From: Umbilicaria muhlenbergii
Taxonomy: Eukaryota > Ascomycota > Lecanoromycetes > Umbilicariales > Umbilicariaceae
Reading direction: 5' to 3'
Assembly (NCBI GenBank): GCA_000611775.1
Contig: KK106984.1
Coordinates: 1,270,364-1,334,363 of the forward strand
DNA length: 64,000 nt
Part shown: positions 9,645-21,789 of the stretch, piece after piece
How the letters are laid out: each line of letters starts with the position of its first letter
Numbering within the stretch: the stretch's first letter is position 1
The notes under the pieces: generated by a model
Database searches by the model: none
Told to the model about the DNA's origin: nothing
What the model saw: only the letters and a program-made list of their open reading frames with translations
Made by a program: the position numbers and the translations under genes

Positions 9645-11674
9645 ATGGATACTTCACCTCAAGACCCATTCTTTTGTGCATATGCAGGCGCAATAGACGG
9701 CAACGTGGCTTGTTGCGGCCTTCACGACTCACCTTCTGACTACCCTTGCAACTTCTTTCTTGACCCTTACTGGTGTCGATCTGGGAATTGCGTTCAAGAC
9801 TGTCAGAGCCTTGACCTCCTTTACAATCTACCAGCACTCTTCGGCTCCACGCAATCCACAGCCACGGCCAACTTGTACAACACCTGCTTAAATCTTCCTT
9901 TGGTTCTAGGCTATCTCAAACAGGGTCTCCTTCCAATAGGACCTGCAGCAACAGATTATCCTCAGAGTCTTGAGCAGTACTTCCCTCTGAGCACTACCAA
10001 CGTTGAGTTGCAGAATATTACCTCCGCGGTGACACACTGCCTGATCAGTAGTTGCGATCAAGCACGAGACGCAGAGGCGTGCTTCACTGCATGCTCACCA
10101 GCAAAACTTCTGATCAACTCTACAACTCCATCATTCAACGGTGTTTCTAGTTGCCTGGGAATCCTATGTCAAAACGGCAATAACGGTTTACCATATGCTA
10201 ATTCGGACGTCCTTGGCATTGGTGTACGTCATAGGCATGAGATTGCGAGATGGTTGTTGAAACTGATCTTATTCTCTCTAGGTCTTCTCTTCATACATCA
10301 CACAGTGCGCCATCGTGTTCCTAGCATGGCTGTTGTTTGCTATATTGGATATCGTCGAACACCGCAAAATCCTAAGCAAAGGCCTAGAGCAAAGAGAAGC
10401 TCTCGTTACTGGTCTTGTGGAATTCCACAAAGTACAATGCTTCTTCAGCATGGCTTTGCAAATTGCATCTCTCTTCGCAGGGGTCTTTCACACTAATATG
10501 CTGAGCGCATACATGCTTCTTCCGCTCTCAATGAATGGCATTCTCCCGGTGCTGTTCGCCTTTCTGCTTCTTGTTCAATTTGGAAGAGCTTCAGTGTATC
10601 TGACAGTCCTGACAGGCTCTAGCTGGCTTCTGGCGACCGTTGTGTTCTGGGGCTTATACACTCATGTGCCTCTTAGTTCAAAAGCGGTAGATTCAGGCGG
10701 CGTCTACACGCAATTCGTCTCGCAGCTGTCTGCTAATCCAGCTTGTGGAGGTTATTCTGCTCAAGCTGTCTGTGCTAACCAAGCTCTCGATTTCAGTGCG
10801 TTTGAAATAGCTGGTTCGGCTGTCCGCTTTATGCCCATTGTGTGGATTTGGTGTTCGCTATGCTTTTTCAGTCTGGTTGGTCACCTCTTGTTGCGCAAGA
10901 CAGCGGGCTGGAAACGTTTCAAATCTCGAATTACCAATCATCTCAGTAATTTCTGCACGTCGTTCCTACGGTTTTGCGGTTTCACCTTCGTTGGCAACGA
11001 TTACGACACCTTCGGCGTCAGGGCAGTCATCTGGGCAACAACATTGATATTTATCGCTTGCCTTGGTTTCCAGTTTTATCTGTTCTGGACGAATCTCAGA
11101 CTCGAACTCATAAATGTTCACAGTTGGGGTTTTGGACAAATTATAGGAGTTACTGTGTGGTTTGCGCCGGTCATAGAATACTTCTACCTTCTGCTGAGTA
11201 AGTTAACCCTTGGGTGAATCCTTTGAGAATTTTTATCGCTGACAAGCGTCAGATGGCATGATTGAGGGCTCCAAATATCGTCTCGCCAAAACCTTGACCG
11301 TGACTAGAGTATCGGGGTCATCCACGGGCTCGTCTGACAGCAGCTCACCATCTCACGAGGGAGCCCCGCCAGGTGACTCTAACATTTTGGGGGCGAGCTG
11401 TGTTGCCCTTAGATTCCAAGACTCTACATCATATCACTCTACTCAACAAGAGTCTGGTTCTCCAGAGCGTTCTTCTGGAGATCGTCGCGATGACCTTAGC
11501 GAGGCGGTGTCAGCCCACGCTGTGACGGGGTTCTCCAACGAAGTGGACGAGATATTTGAGCTGAGGAGCCGACCCACCCTCCGGATGGAGGAAGGGGTCG
11601 CAGCTGTGTCAAATGGACGCGATTCTCCTTCTGCACCACCGCGAGCAGCCACTTTCGGTTCTATTAAGAGATAA
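9645..11674 (+). CDS. Seven-helix membrane protein with Cys-rich ectodomain, uncharacterised
   Basis: Three exons: 9,645-10,223, 10,282-11,197 and 11,253-11,674. Intron 1 (58 bp) starts GTACGT and ends TAG. Intron 2 (55 bp) starts GTAAGT, ends CAG and contains a CTGAC-like branch site. Splicing gives about 638 residues without stops. Residues 1-193 form a domain with about 14 Cys, likely disulfide-bonded outside the cell, without an obvious cleavable signal. Residues 194-500 hold seven hydrophobic segments, beginning with VFSSYITQCAIVFLAWLLFA and ending near FGQIIGVTVWFAPVIEYFYL. The last 140 residues are Ser/Pro-rich and polar, as in a cytosolic tail. This layout is common among uncharacterised Pezizomycotina membrane proteins and resembles a receptor, but ligand and coupling are unknown. 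The start sits in a good context (cacgATGG). Confidence 0.82.
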
Positions 11675-11859
11675 AGAGCTTCATGTTTCGTGCCGCCAAA
11701 ACAACGGAGAGGTCGTGGTGTGCCTAATCCAAGTAGCCTCCATGTTATAGATTTTACTCTATTAGCAGCATCTATTCGTGTGTTTATAGCACAACTAAAG
11801 CCGGTGAAACCCCATTTCATAAACAAAACAAAAATGCAAGAAACTCATTCTTCTTGAGT
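11675..11859. other. 3' flank of the membrane-protein gene; right island boundary
   Basis: GC-balanced sequence continues to about 11,830, then switches within a few tens of bases to the AT-rich composition, directly before a Tc1/mariner remnant. The 3' untranslated region of the upstream gene must lie here. Confidence 0.55.
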
Positions 11860-12160
11860 CAGTTTTTACACAGCAGCATCTACTAAACTGAAGCTGAGAG
11901 AGAGAGAGATTATTACTATTCTTTGACCACCATTCTCTCCTGATCTGAACCCTATAGAGACAGTGTGAAATGTGATAAAGGACTATATTCAGGAGAATTA
12001 TTCAGAGAAAATGAGCTATGACATGCTCAGAGAGGCTGTCTATGCAGTCTGAAGTTATGTAACTAAATGAGATTTGAATCAGCTTATGACTTCTATGCCT
12101 GCTCACTGTCAAGCAGTCATTGACATCAATGGAATGCACATTAAATTCTAATATATCACT
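11860..12160 (+). mobile_element. Tc1/mariner transposase C-terminal remnant
   Basis: The reading frame at about 11,890-12,151 shows PPFSPDLNPIETV, the block around the last acidic catalytic residue of DDE_3 (Tc1/mariner) transposases, followed by IKDYIQENYSEKMSYDMLRE and a terminal segment ending GMHIKF and TAA. Conserved Trp positions before PPFSP, after IETV and further on read TGA instead of TGG, a direct record of the mutational process. Only about the last 90 codons remain; the HTH domains and first two catalytic acids are missing, and I found no terminal inverted repeats. It lies exactly at the edge of the GC-balanced island. Confidence 0.85.
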
Positions 12161-13452
12161 TCTCTACTACTCTTATAATTGCCTCAATAATTCTTCAATG
12201 TGAACTGCTTCAAGCTCTCATGAGAAAATCATGATTTTTGAGTTCAGTGAAAGCAGCATGGCACTAGCACCTCTGTCTATCTTAATGTATTAACAACACT
12301 TTCATCATGTATCACAGTACCTCAGAAAGTTTAGGAAGGTGCCTGTGACAAACTTTGAGCCTGTACCTCTCAGCACTGATTATGCTGAGCTGATAGAAGC
12401 TGACCTCACTTGATGGTAAAAGAGGGTGGTTTACATGCAGGACAAAAAAAAACTTTGCAGAGTGTGATTTAATGTCATCTGATTTGCTCTGAGGAGATAT
12501 CAGTCTGTGTATGACAGGGAGAAGAGCTGTTCATTTAATGCACAAATAAATAAAATTCAATCAGCCTTGTATTGTACATTTTTCATCTCAAATGACTCTA
12601 TGTGATAAAAGCCTAATTCTTCAAGGTCTAGATAAACTCTCACTGCATATGTCAGATTCTTGATCATTTAGAGGTGCTGACAGCTTGTCATTAATCCCTT
12701 CAGCGCTCTCAAATCTTGTCATCCTTTCTGTATATTCTTTTGCTCTCCTCATGACAGCTTCTACTCATCCTTCTTTGAATTTAAAATTCTTGATGCTATT
12801 ATCAAAATCACTCTCAAAATGTCTCAGAGAGCATTCTAATCATTGTTATGCAGTGTGTGACTCATCAGACAGCCCCCCCCCCTCTCAATCACACACAATG
12901 CACGCAAACCTAATTTGGCTGCATGCACATGCACACAATATCAGGCAGCCAAAAAGTTCATTCAAGAGGTGATCACAGATTGAGGGGTGGCTCATGTTCA
13001 GCGCTGAATTGATGCATTCCCTCAGTAAGTGAGGTTGTCAAATGTTACCTTACAGATCAGGCCGCAAACCAGATTTGCAATGATTGAAATAGCAAACTAA
13101 TCTTTATTTAGTTAGCATCAACTAATGTCATCTGCGCAGTTTATGTTGTGATCCACAAACTCTCTGATTCAACATCAGAGTTGATCAAAGCAGCTTGACT
13201 TCCTCTGTCTACATTTGCTTTGAATGAGTTAGTCTCAGATGTGAGTGAATTCAGATCAAGGGTGATGCTGCAATCACTAAATGATAAAAATAGGAATTGT
13301 TGCCGCCGTCATTTTTCATCTTAAACTCTAGTGCATTTCATCACTGATCACTTCATGTTTGACATGCTCCCTCTGACTCTTCCTCCCCCCTTCATTCATC
13401 AACCTCAGCAGTAATATAAACTCACTTGTTATTCCTCCTCCTTTCAGTTGAT
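12161..13452. other. AT-rich interval without a recognised gene
   Basis: Contains a C9-like homopolymer run near 12,875 and short frames (for example 12,685-12,972) with no family resemblance. A few CpG-bearing patches occur (about 12,985 and 13,300). The end of the interval is probably the promoter side of the DUF7924 fossil. Confidence 0.5.
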
Positions 13453-15260
13453 ATGGCCCCGCGTCAAGCAAAATGAAACATTCAAAAAGTTGAGCGGCAA
13501 TGCTCAGTGCCAAAAGGCGAACGTAAGTAAGTCATTCACATCAGTCATGTACTTTGACTGATCATTGATAGAAGCGCGGTCACAAGGTATCAAGAAAGAA
13601 TGCTCACAACTTTCTCCTCATAAAAGCTCACACCTACGCCGTCAGGTTCACATTATATTCAAGGACAGTGAATCAAAGTACTTGCTTTCCTCCTCAATTA
13701 ACAAAACTTCTGATAAAAAGGCATGCCACTCTCCTCCTGCTATGCTATAAAGCTAACTAGAGTCAAGTTTTCACAGATTAAAGATTGAAAATGAAAATGA
13801 TCATAAGAAGATGAACTCACCCTCTTCTTCAGTGTCACTCCCTCTTAAAAGTGATCACAAAAGTCCCCTCCACAATCTTTTATTGAGGGCACAATCAGTG
13901 AGAATGCAGCTGTTAATGACAGCAGAGAGGAGATCAACTCACTTGAATACTGAAGAAAAGAGCTTCATTGATTTAAGAAATACTTTAAATCAGAGATCAA
14001 CATGAATTATCTGCTTGTGAGGAAGAAATCTTCTTCATCTTTTCACAGCAAACAATCAGAAGCTGACTCTGCTGCACTCAGCTTTATCACACTCAGTGAT
14101 CAAAAGCTGAGGGAAGTCAAAAGTGCTTCATATCAAAGCCTGCAATATAGAATCCTGCTTGAGACCAAGGGTAGCTTCATGCGCAAATTGAATTTGAGTA
14201 TTATGAACATAAGCAAGATCATTTGCTGATCTCTTCTTGAAGCTGAGCAAATAGTTTCAGAGGATTCATTGTTTCAGGATGATCTCTTCAACAAGATGTG
14301 TGAAATGATACAAGACAGGAACAAGATCAAGGTTATTTAAGATATCACTCAACTGATCATTCCTTTCACTCAGTCTTTAGTCATACATGGCGTCAAACGT
14401 CTAAAAACCTTGATTGAAAGTGTCAACAAAGGCTGAGACAATTTCATCACTTTAATCAAGCCTCATCTGCAACCTGACTATGCTGTTGAATTCAAGTGAA
14501 CTGCATTCACTGAAGATCAGCTTAAAAAAATCCAGCTGTTTATTGATGACTTCTCAGAAATGTCTCTCTTTATGAGTACATACTATATGTACTTCCCGTT
14601 TCTTACATGTGAGGTCAAGTGCGGCGCTGCAGCGCTTGATGTTGCAGATCAACAGAATGCTCATAGCATGATGATGATCATGAGGGATGTTGTCAAACTC
14701 TTCAGGCTTGTGAAACATGAAAAGAAGCTTCATCAAGAGATACTCATCTTCTCAGTCTCACATGATGACTAAATGATGAGAATCTATGATCATTATTTTG
14801 TGATCAACAGAAAAAAGATCACCTTCTATCATCATCTGATTCATGAGTTCAGCTTCACGGAACTGAACGGCAAAGAGAAATGAACAGCATACAAATTCAT
14901 CAAGAATGTTTATAACATATGAATGCTGACTCACTTGAAAAGAATCTGTTTAATTATTGATGACTTGCTGCCTGATTTGAATTTTGAGAGCTCAGAGTAA
15001 TCTGAGTCAGAGGAATTCAAACTCTCACAGAGATTAAAAAGTCATCATCTCTTTAATCAATCAAGTCATGATGCTGCATCTTTACTGAAGGAAGTTGACA
15101 GTCAATTAAGTCATGTTGATTCATGAGATGTTACCCCTGATACTTCACTGTCTCAGAGGATCAATGGGAAAGCATTTAAAAAGTTAAAGAAAAGAGTTCA
15201 ACCTGTAGAGCTACATCAATCTCAAGACACTGATTGAAGATGAGAACACTTTTAAGGTGA
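13453..15260 (+). pseudogene. DUF7924-family protein fossil (PD-(D/E)XK-like core)
   Basis: A start-like MAPRQAK at 13,453 opens a frame traceable, with several interruptions, to about 15,260. The recognisable core at 14,540-14,990 reads YFPFLTCEVKCGAAALDVAD, QNAHSM, VVKLFRLVKHEKKLHQEIL, FSVSHDD, then FTELNGKEK and AYKFIKNVYNIWM, the characteristic succession of the fungal DUF7924 domain. The E-V-K in the first block is the proposed nuclease-type acid-lysine pair of the PD-(D/E)XK fold, which is family knowledge, not shown here. Expected Arg and Trp codons have become His, Gln or TGA. Members of this family occur in many copies in some Pezizomycotina and their role is unknown. The N-terminal third is Ser/Lys-rich and probably disordered. 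Confidence 0.75.
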
Positions 15261-15837
15261 TTAACTGTTTGAGAAAAAAGGTAAATATATAAATGAGGAG
15301 AGAACCTGAGAGCATTTATTTACTGTGAAGTTTAAGGCAATCTGTATGATACAATGAAGCAAATTGACTGATTTGTATGATTAACCCGGCAGTTGTTTTT
15401 AATTAAAGACATTGTTGTGCTTAATAAGTAAATGAGGAATCTTTATCTCTTCTTTTCTTCACTCACTTTGTTCTCTCATCTGATGCAGCTTTCTGACCCT
15501 CTGCAAGAGATATTCAAAGAGTTAACATTTCAAAAATTGTTCAATTCCCCTCATATCATCAGTTGAAAATGCTCATTATTAGGGGGATGCAGGAAGAGGT
15601 GAGGAAGATCTACTCTTACTAAATTTAAAACTCACTGAGAATTTTATCAACAGTACATCAACATCCTTGAAGGCAGATGTTCAATTCTTTTTGTCTTGAG
15701 CATTGAAAATCTGCAGAAAGCTCTATCAATCTCAGCATTAAGACTGCAGCACAATAATATGAAATGCAGATTCACACAGAAATAAAAACCTTTTAAGAAA
15801 CTTCAGCATTGTCATTTATTCAGTGCTGTTAACCTCT
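15261..15837. other. AT-rich interval, nothing recognised
   Basis: No domain-like translation was seen on either strand. It separates the plus-strand DUF7924 fossil from the minus-strand frame that follows. Confidence 0.5.
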
Positions 15838-17430
15838 GAAAATCTTATGCTCATCCTGCAACTTCTTAATATCATTCTTCAACAATTCCCTCTGGCGCTT
15901 AGCAGACAATGACTCAGAGGCAATGACTTCAACTTTCATATCTGACATGACATATATGATGACAGGTGAGAAGATCTTCTTGAGCTCATGCATGATATGT
16001 CACTCAATTCATCCTGACAGATGTCAGTGAACAAGTGTGCATTAAAAGTCACCTGTTCATCAACATGAGGAGGCCTACTCACCTTTAACTTATATGATGT
16101 TTAAATGTGTGCATACTGCAGGCTGAGTCCTGCTTGAGAACTGATAAAAGATTCACTTTCATGACTTACCCTCCTTCTTGTACGTCAGCAAGCGCTGCTC
16201 ATTTATAAAATCTCATGAGACATTCATCCTTGAGCCTGAACAACTCAGCTCATCCTCATGTAAACATTCATCACTGTCACAGTCACTGCTGAGTTCAGGA
16301 TCACTGTCACTCAATTCACTCTTATCAACATCACTACTTGAGGGCTCACTCCCCCGTGATATAAAGGTCTCAGCATCAACAGCTTTGTCATCCTGAGGTC
16401 AAGTACATGTCACATCAATGTGATCACAGCCTGCCTTCATGATAATCAATGATGATGTATGCCAGCTGAAGTCACTCAAGAGGTATGAATGTTGCTTAAT
16501 CAGCTTGATGATGAAGTCATTAATCTTCTCTATGTGACTGATGCTCATGATGAGTTGAGTTAACTGAGTGAGAAAGACTCCTCACCTGTTATAATCATCC
16601 TGAATCATCATCATGAAGGAGTAGCAGTGTGTGAAGTGTGAATGAAACATGATCTCTGTCAGCGTCAGTGACGTAGCTCTGAATGATGAGCTAAGGTTAA
16701 AGTCATCAAGTGACATCTTTGTATTTATGCTTTGTGGTATAGAAGGCGCTGTTGAAGATAATCAGCCCTTGACACTTGAGCTCATAGTGACTCTTGAACA
16801 CTGGTTGAGGGGGGAGTGTGACTTGAGGTATTGATGATAGAGCTTGAAGAGAGATTTACACTGACAGGAAGAGTTTTCCTGAAGAGAGCACCTGTGCTTC
16901 TTGCATGTTGAGTCATCATGAGATGAGGACAGCTGTTTTCACTTAGCAGGACATGATTTCTTCTCATCATCCTCAGCTGAGTCAATGCTGTTGAGCTCAT
17001 CATCACTGTCATCATCACTTCAGCTTCCTGCCTCATTATAACTCAGCTCTGAAGATGAGTTGAGGTTGAAAAGTGATTGCCATCAGTTGATCAGTTGCTA
17101 TCACTGAAAACAGTGTCAATGCTTAGTCAGATTCTCACAAGTCAGTCACTGTCACTACAAGTCAACACATCTTCATTACATATCTTAAATTTCAGGCCTG
17201 TAGCCCCTGTCATCAGCTGCTGACCACAGAGTGCTGAGTGATGCATCACTCAACATGATGTGCTGAAGCTTGTTGAGGATGCTGACCTGTTTCAAGACAA
17301 GTCTGCAGTGAGTTGCTGTGCTCTTGAAGCGCAGAGCAGTTGACTTGTAAGTATAAGATTTAAAGGCAAGAGTGATCATTTTAAGTGCATGAAAATCACT
17401 GAGAGTATTCAAGAAGTCCTTCACTGACTG
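15838..17430 (-). pseudogene. Unidentified minus-strand coding fossil with acidic Ser-rich stretch
   Basis: One minus-strand frame stays protein-like from about 17,430 to 15,838 apart from scattered TGA codons. Notable parts are a basic Cys/Lys segment (CKKHRCSLQENSSCQCKS, about 16,900), hydrophobic-helical stretches in the middle, an acidic tail (SELSDSDPELSSDCDSDE, about 16,300), and a Lys-rich end with KRQRELLKNDIKKLQDEHK, possibly a short coiled coil. I know no family with this layout. TGA appears where Trp or Arg would fit. Adjacent frames at 17,185-17,424 on the same strand probably belong to the same fossil. Confidence 0.35.
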
Positions 17431-17909
17431 TTAACTGCACAACTGAACTGCAAAAAAAAAAAGGCAGAGATGAGGAAATCAATGAGTTCATGTAGACTTC
17501 TCACACTGCTCTCACAGAATTGAAATACATCTTATGATTCACTATGTTATATCATGTCATTCTCTTCACCTCCTGACGCCCTCTTCATGAAAATGTCTCA
17601 GCATCAATGCAGCCTCTCTTGTGCAGAGAGATTTGCAGCAGCTGCAAGATCTTGTTACTGTTGATCTTGCACTCTCATATCAGAATATACTCATTCACAG
17701 CTGTTACCTTCACTTCACTGTGCATCATGATCAGCTGATCTCAGTATCATCTCTTGATCATCAATGAGGCTGTGAAAAGCTAAGCAGGAAGGAGTGAGGA
17801 TCATCATATGAAAAGTGAGTGCATGACTTCAGATATTGCCCTCTTCACCTGTCTGAAGACTTCAGGCAGATTAGTAAACTGACACATTTCAGGTTCTTCC
17901 TGTCATTCA

Positions 17910-18930
17910 CATTCACAACTTGGCAGCCCGCTCAAAAATAAGGTTTTAGTTAATAATACTTTATGCGCTCAGAGCACTCTCTGAGCAGTAAATGAGCTCA
18001 TACAAATCTTACACTTTAAATAACTATTATACCTTCATGAATAATAAAAAACTTTTTATTGAAAAGTTTTAGATCTCTTTATTCTGTACACTTTACAAAC
18101 TAAAGATTTCTTCATAAGTTTAAATTTGCAATAGTTATGAATTAAAAAACTTTTAACTAATTATAAATATATTAGCATATTGAATAACTATTGCGCTTTT
18201 ATACTTATGATATAACTTTCAGTGATGAAAATCACAACATTAATAAACCGACTTTTAATGACTTTTTGAATAACTCAATAACAACAACACATAAAAAGAA
18301 ACTTTGTATCAGAAAACTCTTAAACAGCTTATTCTCTACAACTTATAAACTGAGAGTTATATCATAAGTATAAAAGCGCAATAGTTATTCAAAGTATGTG
18401 ACTTTTTTTGAAAGATTTTTCGCTGTTGAAAACTTGAATTAAATATAACTTAACAGCAACAGCAGTTATGAAGAAACTTTTAGTTTAACATTAATAGAGA
18501 ATACTGTTCTTTATAACTTGTGCATTGAAAGTTTCTTCATATCTGTTGAGGTGCAAAAGTTATTAAAGTGTGTAGATTTTTAAGTGATGAAAATCTTGAA
18601 GTTCTTTAAATATTCAGAACTCAACACTTATAGAGTGCTTTCAGACTCAACAAATCATGATTTTTTATTGCAGAAAAGTGAATTTTAGCAAAAGTTTACT
18701 TATTATAAGTTTTACTGTTATTATAACACTGTGTGTGTACTTGTTTAAACAATTGTTTTAATAACTGTTTTTTTATCGCAAAATTTTGATGTTCCGCTCA
18801 AGATTTAAGGTTGAGCTCAAAGCGCTCAAAGGGTGCTAAGAGCGGCTGTTAGCTGAGACATGAGATCAGAAGCTCAGAGCGCTCAAAGTGCTAAAAACTA
18901 ACTCAGAGTTAACTTGCTAAATTGCTGATG
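17910..18930 (-). repeat. 1-kb TIR element, copy A (inverted)
   Basis: First of three copies of an AT-rich element of about 0.9-1.1 kb; this one is inverted relative to the copies at 37,275 and 51,205. The ends form imperfect terminal inverted repeats: CAT(T/C)(C/A)(A/G)CAA(C/T)TT(G/A)GCA, followed after a gap by TTAGTT..TAG(T/C)ACTTT(A/T)GCGCTC. Inside, TTGAATAACTATTGCGC (about 18,179) recurs inverted at about 18,365-18,392, giving an internal stem. There is no coding sequence. Flanks 'tcattc' on both sides may be a short target duplication, but this is not certain. Probably a non-autonomous DNA transposon. Confidence 0.8.
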
Positions 18931-20625
18931 TTCATTCTCTTCTCTTTAAAGACAAGTTAAAATATTTCTACTTGCACAAAATCTTCCGTGATCTCTTCAT
19001 GTGAGAGGGTTTTGAGTATGACTACATTTTTGACTGAATAATCCTCAAGTATTTTATGACTGCATGATGATTGTGACACAATGATTCAGTACATCTCTAT
19101 CAGCTTGACATTAGAGAGTTAAATGATCACATCATGACACTGCATGTCAACAACTGAACAGGGAAAGCCAAGGATGAAGATAAGAAAACCTGAAATAAAG
19201 CAGGATGAAGCAGTCAGAAAGGATGACAAATGAAGCAAGAAATGAAGTAAAGAGAGACTTGTGAGAAAAGAAGTAAAAGAAGATAAAAGGAGTTGATGCA
19301 GATAAACTTGACATAATCACAACTGTACATTATGACATTAAATTATAAATGACTTCAGACAAGAGTCTTGTGTGCTTAAGAAGACTGAAGAGTGTGAGTC
19401 TGATAATGAGAAGATCACTCTTGAGATTGACAATTAAGCTCTGCAAGCGCTTATATCATTGAGTTTCAAGTTTAAATGAGATTTTGCCTTTCAAGGTTCT
19501 CCTGAATGAAAGAGCAGATAAAGAGAACATTAACTTGATTATTACACTCACTGAGTCACTGATCTCAAAATAATACAAATGCTGAGAAAAAGCAGGCTTA
19601 ACCTCTCTTCTGTGTAAAAAGCAGAAGAAGTTTAACTATAAGCTTTTTTTTTTTAACTCTTCTTACAGTACCGCTTTGAAATTTAACAGTGTAATAATAA
19701 GAGAATAGTTGCTTTACTTGCAGTTACAATGAATTTACACAGGTTATCCTAATCATGTTGAAGGCGCAGGAAGAGCAGAGAATGATAACTCTGTCTCAGA
19801 AATAAAAAGAGAAGCATGAGTTAAAGCATTACTTCAATGCTCTTAAATCTTTAAATCCCTCTATTATAGAGAATTACTGACAGTCAGTCAAGTAATTCCT
19901 CACTAAAAGAGGGCATTGAGATGAGGGGTCTACAAAGGAGGCTAAAAAAATTGATTGAAAAAAGCATGTTATATAGAATTTCATTAACAGACAATTTCTC
20001 TTAAGTCAGACAGCCTTTATTTTGTATTAAATCTGAATGACAAACTTACTGCCTATTGAATGAATGGCCTTTACATACAATTTTTGGTGAGGTTGTGATC
20101 AATTCAGTGCAAGTGAGATTTTGATGTGAGAATTTATTTGAGCATCATGTGAAGGGTTGAGGGCCCCTTCAACTAGAAATGCATCAATGCATTGATGAAA
20201 TGCATTAAAAAAAACACTATGATGACTTGTTCTGAGAAGTCAGAAGCTTGCTGCACCTATAAAGCAAGAAGATGATTAAGTACAGCAGGATTAAAAAGTG
20301 TCATGTCTTTATTCATGTTCACTGCCTCTCATTAAGAGCAAGTCAACAGTAAGTGTGACAGGACCTTCATGAAGAAGAGTCAGAAAAGATGCTCTGTCAC
20401 AGCATCAAGAATCAGAATCTTCTTATTCTGAATGTTCAGTCTGAGAGTTTATCTGATAAAGGATCATATGCCTCTCAGTGTTCTGACTATCTCTTTGAGG
20501 CCGCCTAAACATCAAAAGAGCATTAGATTAGAATGTTAACTTATCAGCATCAGTGAATACATCTGTAAAAAGTTTTTAATTTTTTGAAAATCAGAACATC
20601 ATAACTGTCTGCTTCTTCTTTAATG
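18931..20625. other. AT-rich interval, nothing recognised
   Basis: Contains Lys-rich codon runs around 19,140-19,300 on the plus strand and scattered short frames, but no family resemblance. TGA and TCA triplets are very frequent. Confidence 0.5.
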
Positions 20626-21145
20626 CTATTTGAGCTCTGCTGATAACGCAGTCATCACAATGCTGCAAGACTGAATTAATACAAGAGATGAAGAATGTGT
20701 TAAACTGCAGCTGCTGCAAGTCTTTAAGATTCCTTTAGCATTTAAAGAAATTACTTTGAATTTAACTGTGATGTTAACACTCTGGTGCCTTAATTCATCT
20801 GTTGATGATGAATTATCACAGTCATCACCTGCAGATTTAATAAGTCTCACACAATTCCTCTTCAAGCTTGATGTCATTAAAGAAAGTTATCTTTTCCTGC
20901 TTGAGTTGTCCCTGTCATTTTCACATGCAGTGAAGAACATAAATGAAAAGAAGTCTGTTCTAACATTGAAATTTTCTCAAAGTATGACATGTGTTGATGA
21001 TCATTCTTCATCAAGTGAGGATTTGTATGCATACTGTGTAAAGAGGCTGAATGAAAAGACTCATGATGATGCAATGCTAATCAGCAATGCAGACCTCAAC
21101 AAGTTCATTGAGGTATATTTTTTGCTGAAAAGTGTCATCTGAGAG
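20626..21145 (+). pseudogene. Unidentified coding remnant
   Basis: A plus-strand frame (open at 20,756-21,142, protein-like from about 20,640) contains LTVMLTLWCLNSSVDDELSQ and an acidic/Ser stretch, then DLYAYCVKRLNEKTHDDAML. It reads like a soluble helical protein but matches no family I know. It could belong to a larger unidentified gene whose other parts are too decayed to see. Confidence 0.3.
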
Positions 21146-21789
21146 TGAAACAGGCTCATTGAGTCTTCCTGTGATTATTGAAAAGTAATCTACCAGTGAT
21201 TCAGACAATAAAAGTGATCACAGCATGTGATAATACATTTCTTATAATTGCAACCTAAGATGAGGTGAAATAAGGTGAGAAATATGCTCAGATGAGATTA
21301 CTGATGTTGTTGAAGCAGTATAAAATAATATGAACTATCACTGTGAAACAAAATTCACTGCTTCAAGAATAGAGTCAGCCAGGAAACAATAAACAATGTT
21401 AAAGATATTTTATTAACTGCTGATATATCACTGCACGGCAGAGGTCAAGTCATTATTAATAACTGAAAGTCATTGTAAACTGTCACACATAGTCAGGCAA
21501 TTATGAGGGATACTATACATGCAGGTGTTTTCAGTACATAAATATATATAACAATGAAAACAAGCACAGAACTAGAAAGACAAGGAACAGTTAACAGTTG
21601 AGCAGTCATGTTTTGCAAAGATTCTCACACCTTGTTGAAGTTTAAGTGAATAATATCATTCAATTTGACTCCTTAAACGCTAGAAATCATGTACTGATAG
21701 AGATAAATTGATGATCAGTTGATTCATTCATGATGCAAGAATGTTCATTGACAGCAAAATGATTAACCTTCAGATGTGAGTCACATCTG
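21146..21789. other. AT-rich interval, nothing recognised
   Basis: No domain or repeat was recognised on either strand before the start of the 1.5-kb duplicated segment. Confidence 0.45.

Noticed and set aside
10838-11201. Short alternative plus-strand frames in the membrane-protein gene
   Set aside because: They lie inside exon 2 in other phases. The exon 2 frame is the one with membrane helices and proper splice phases.
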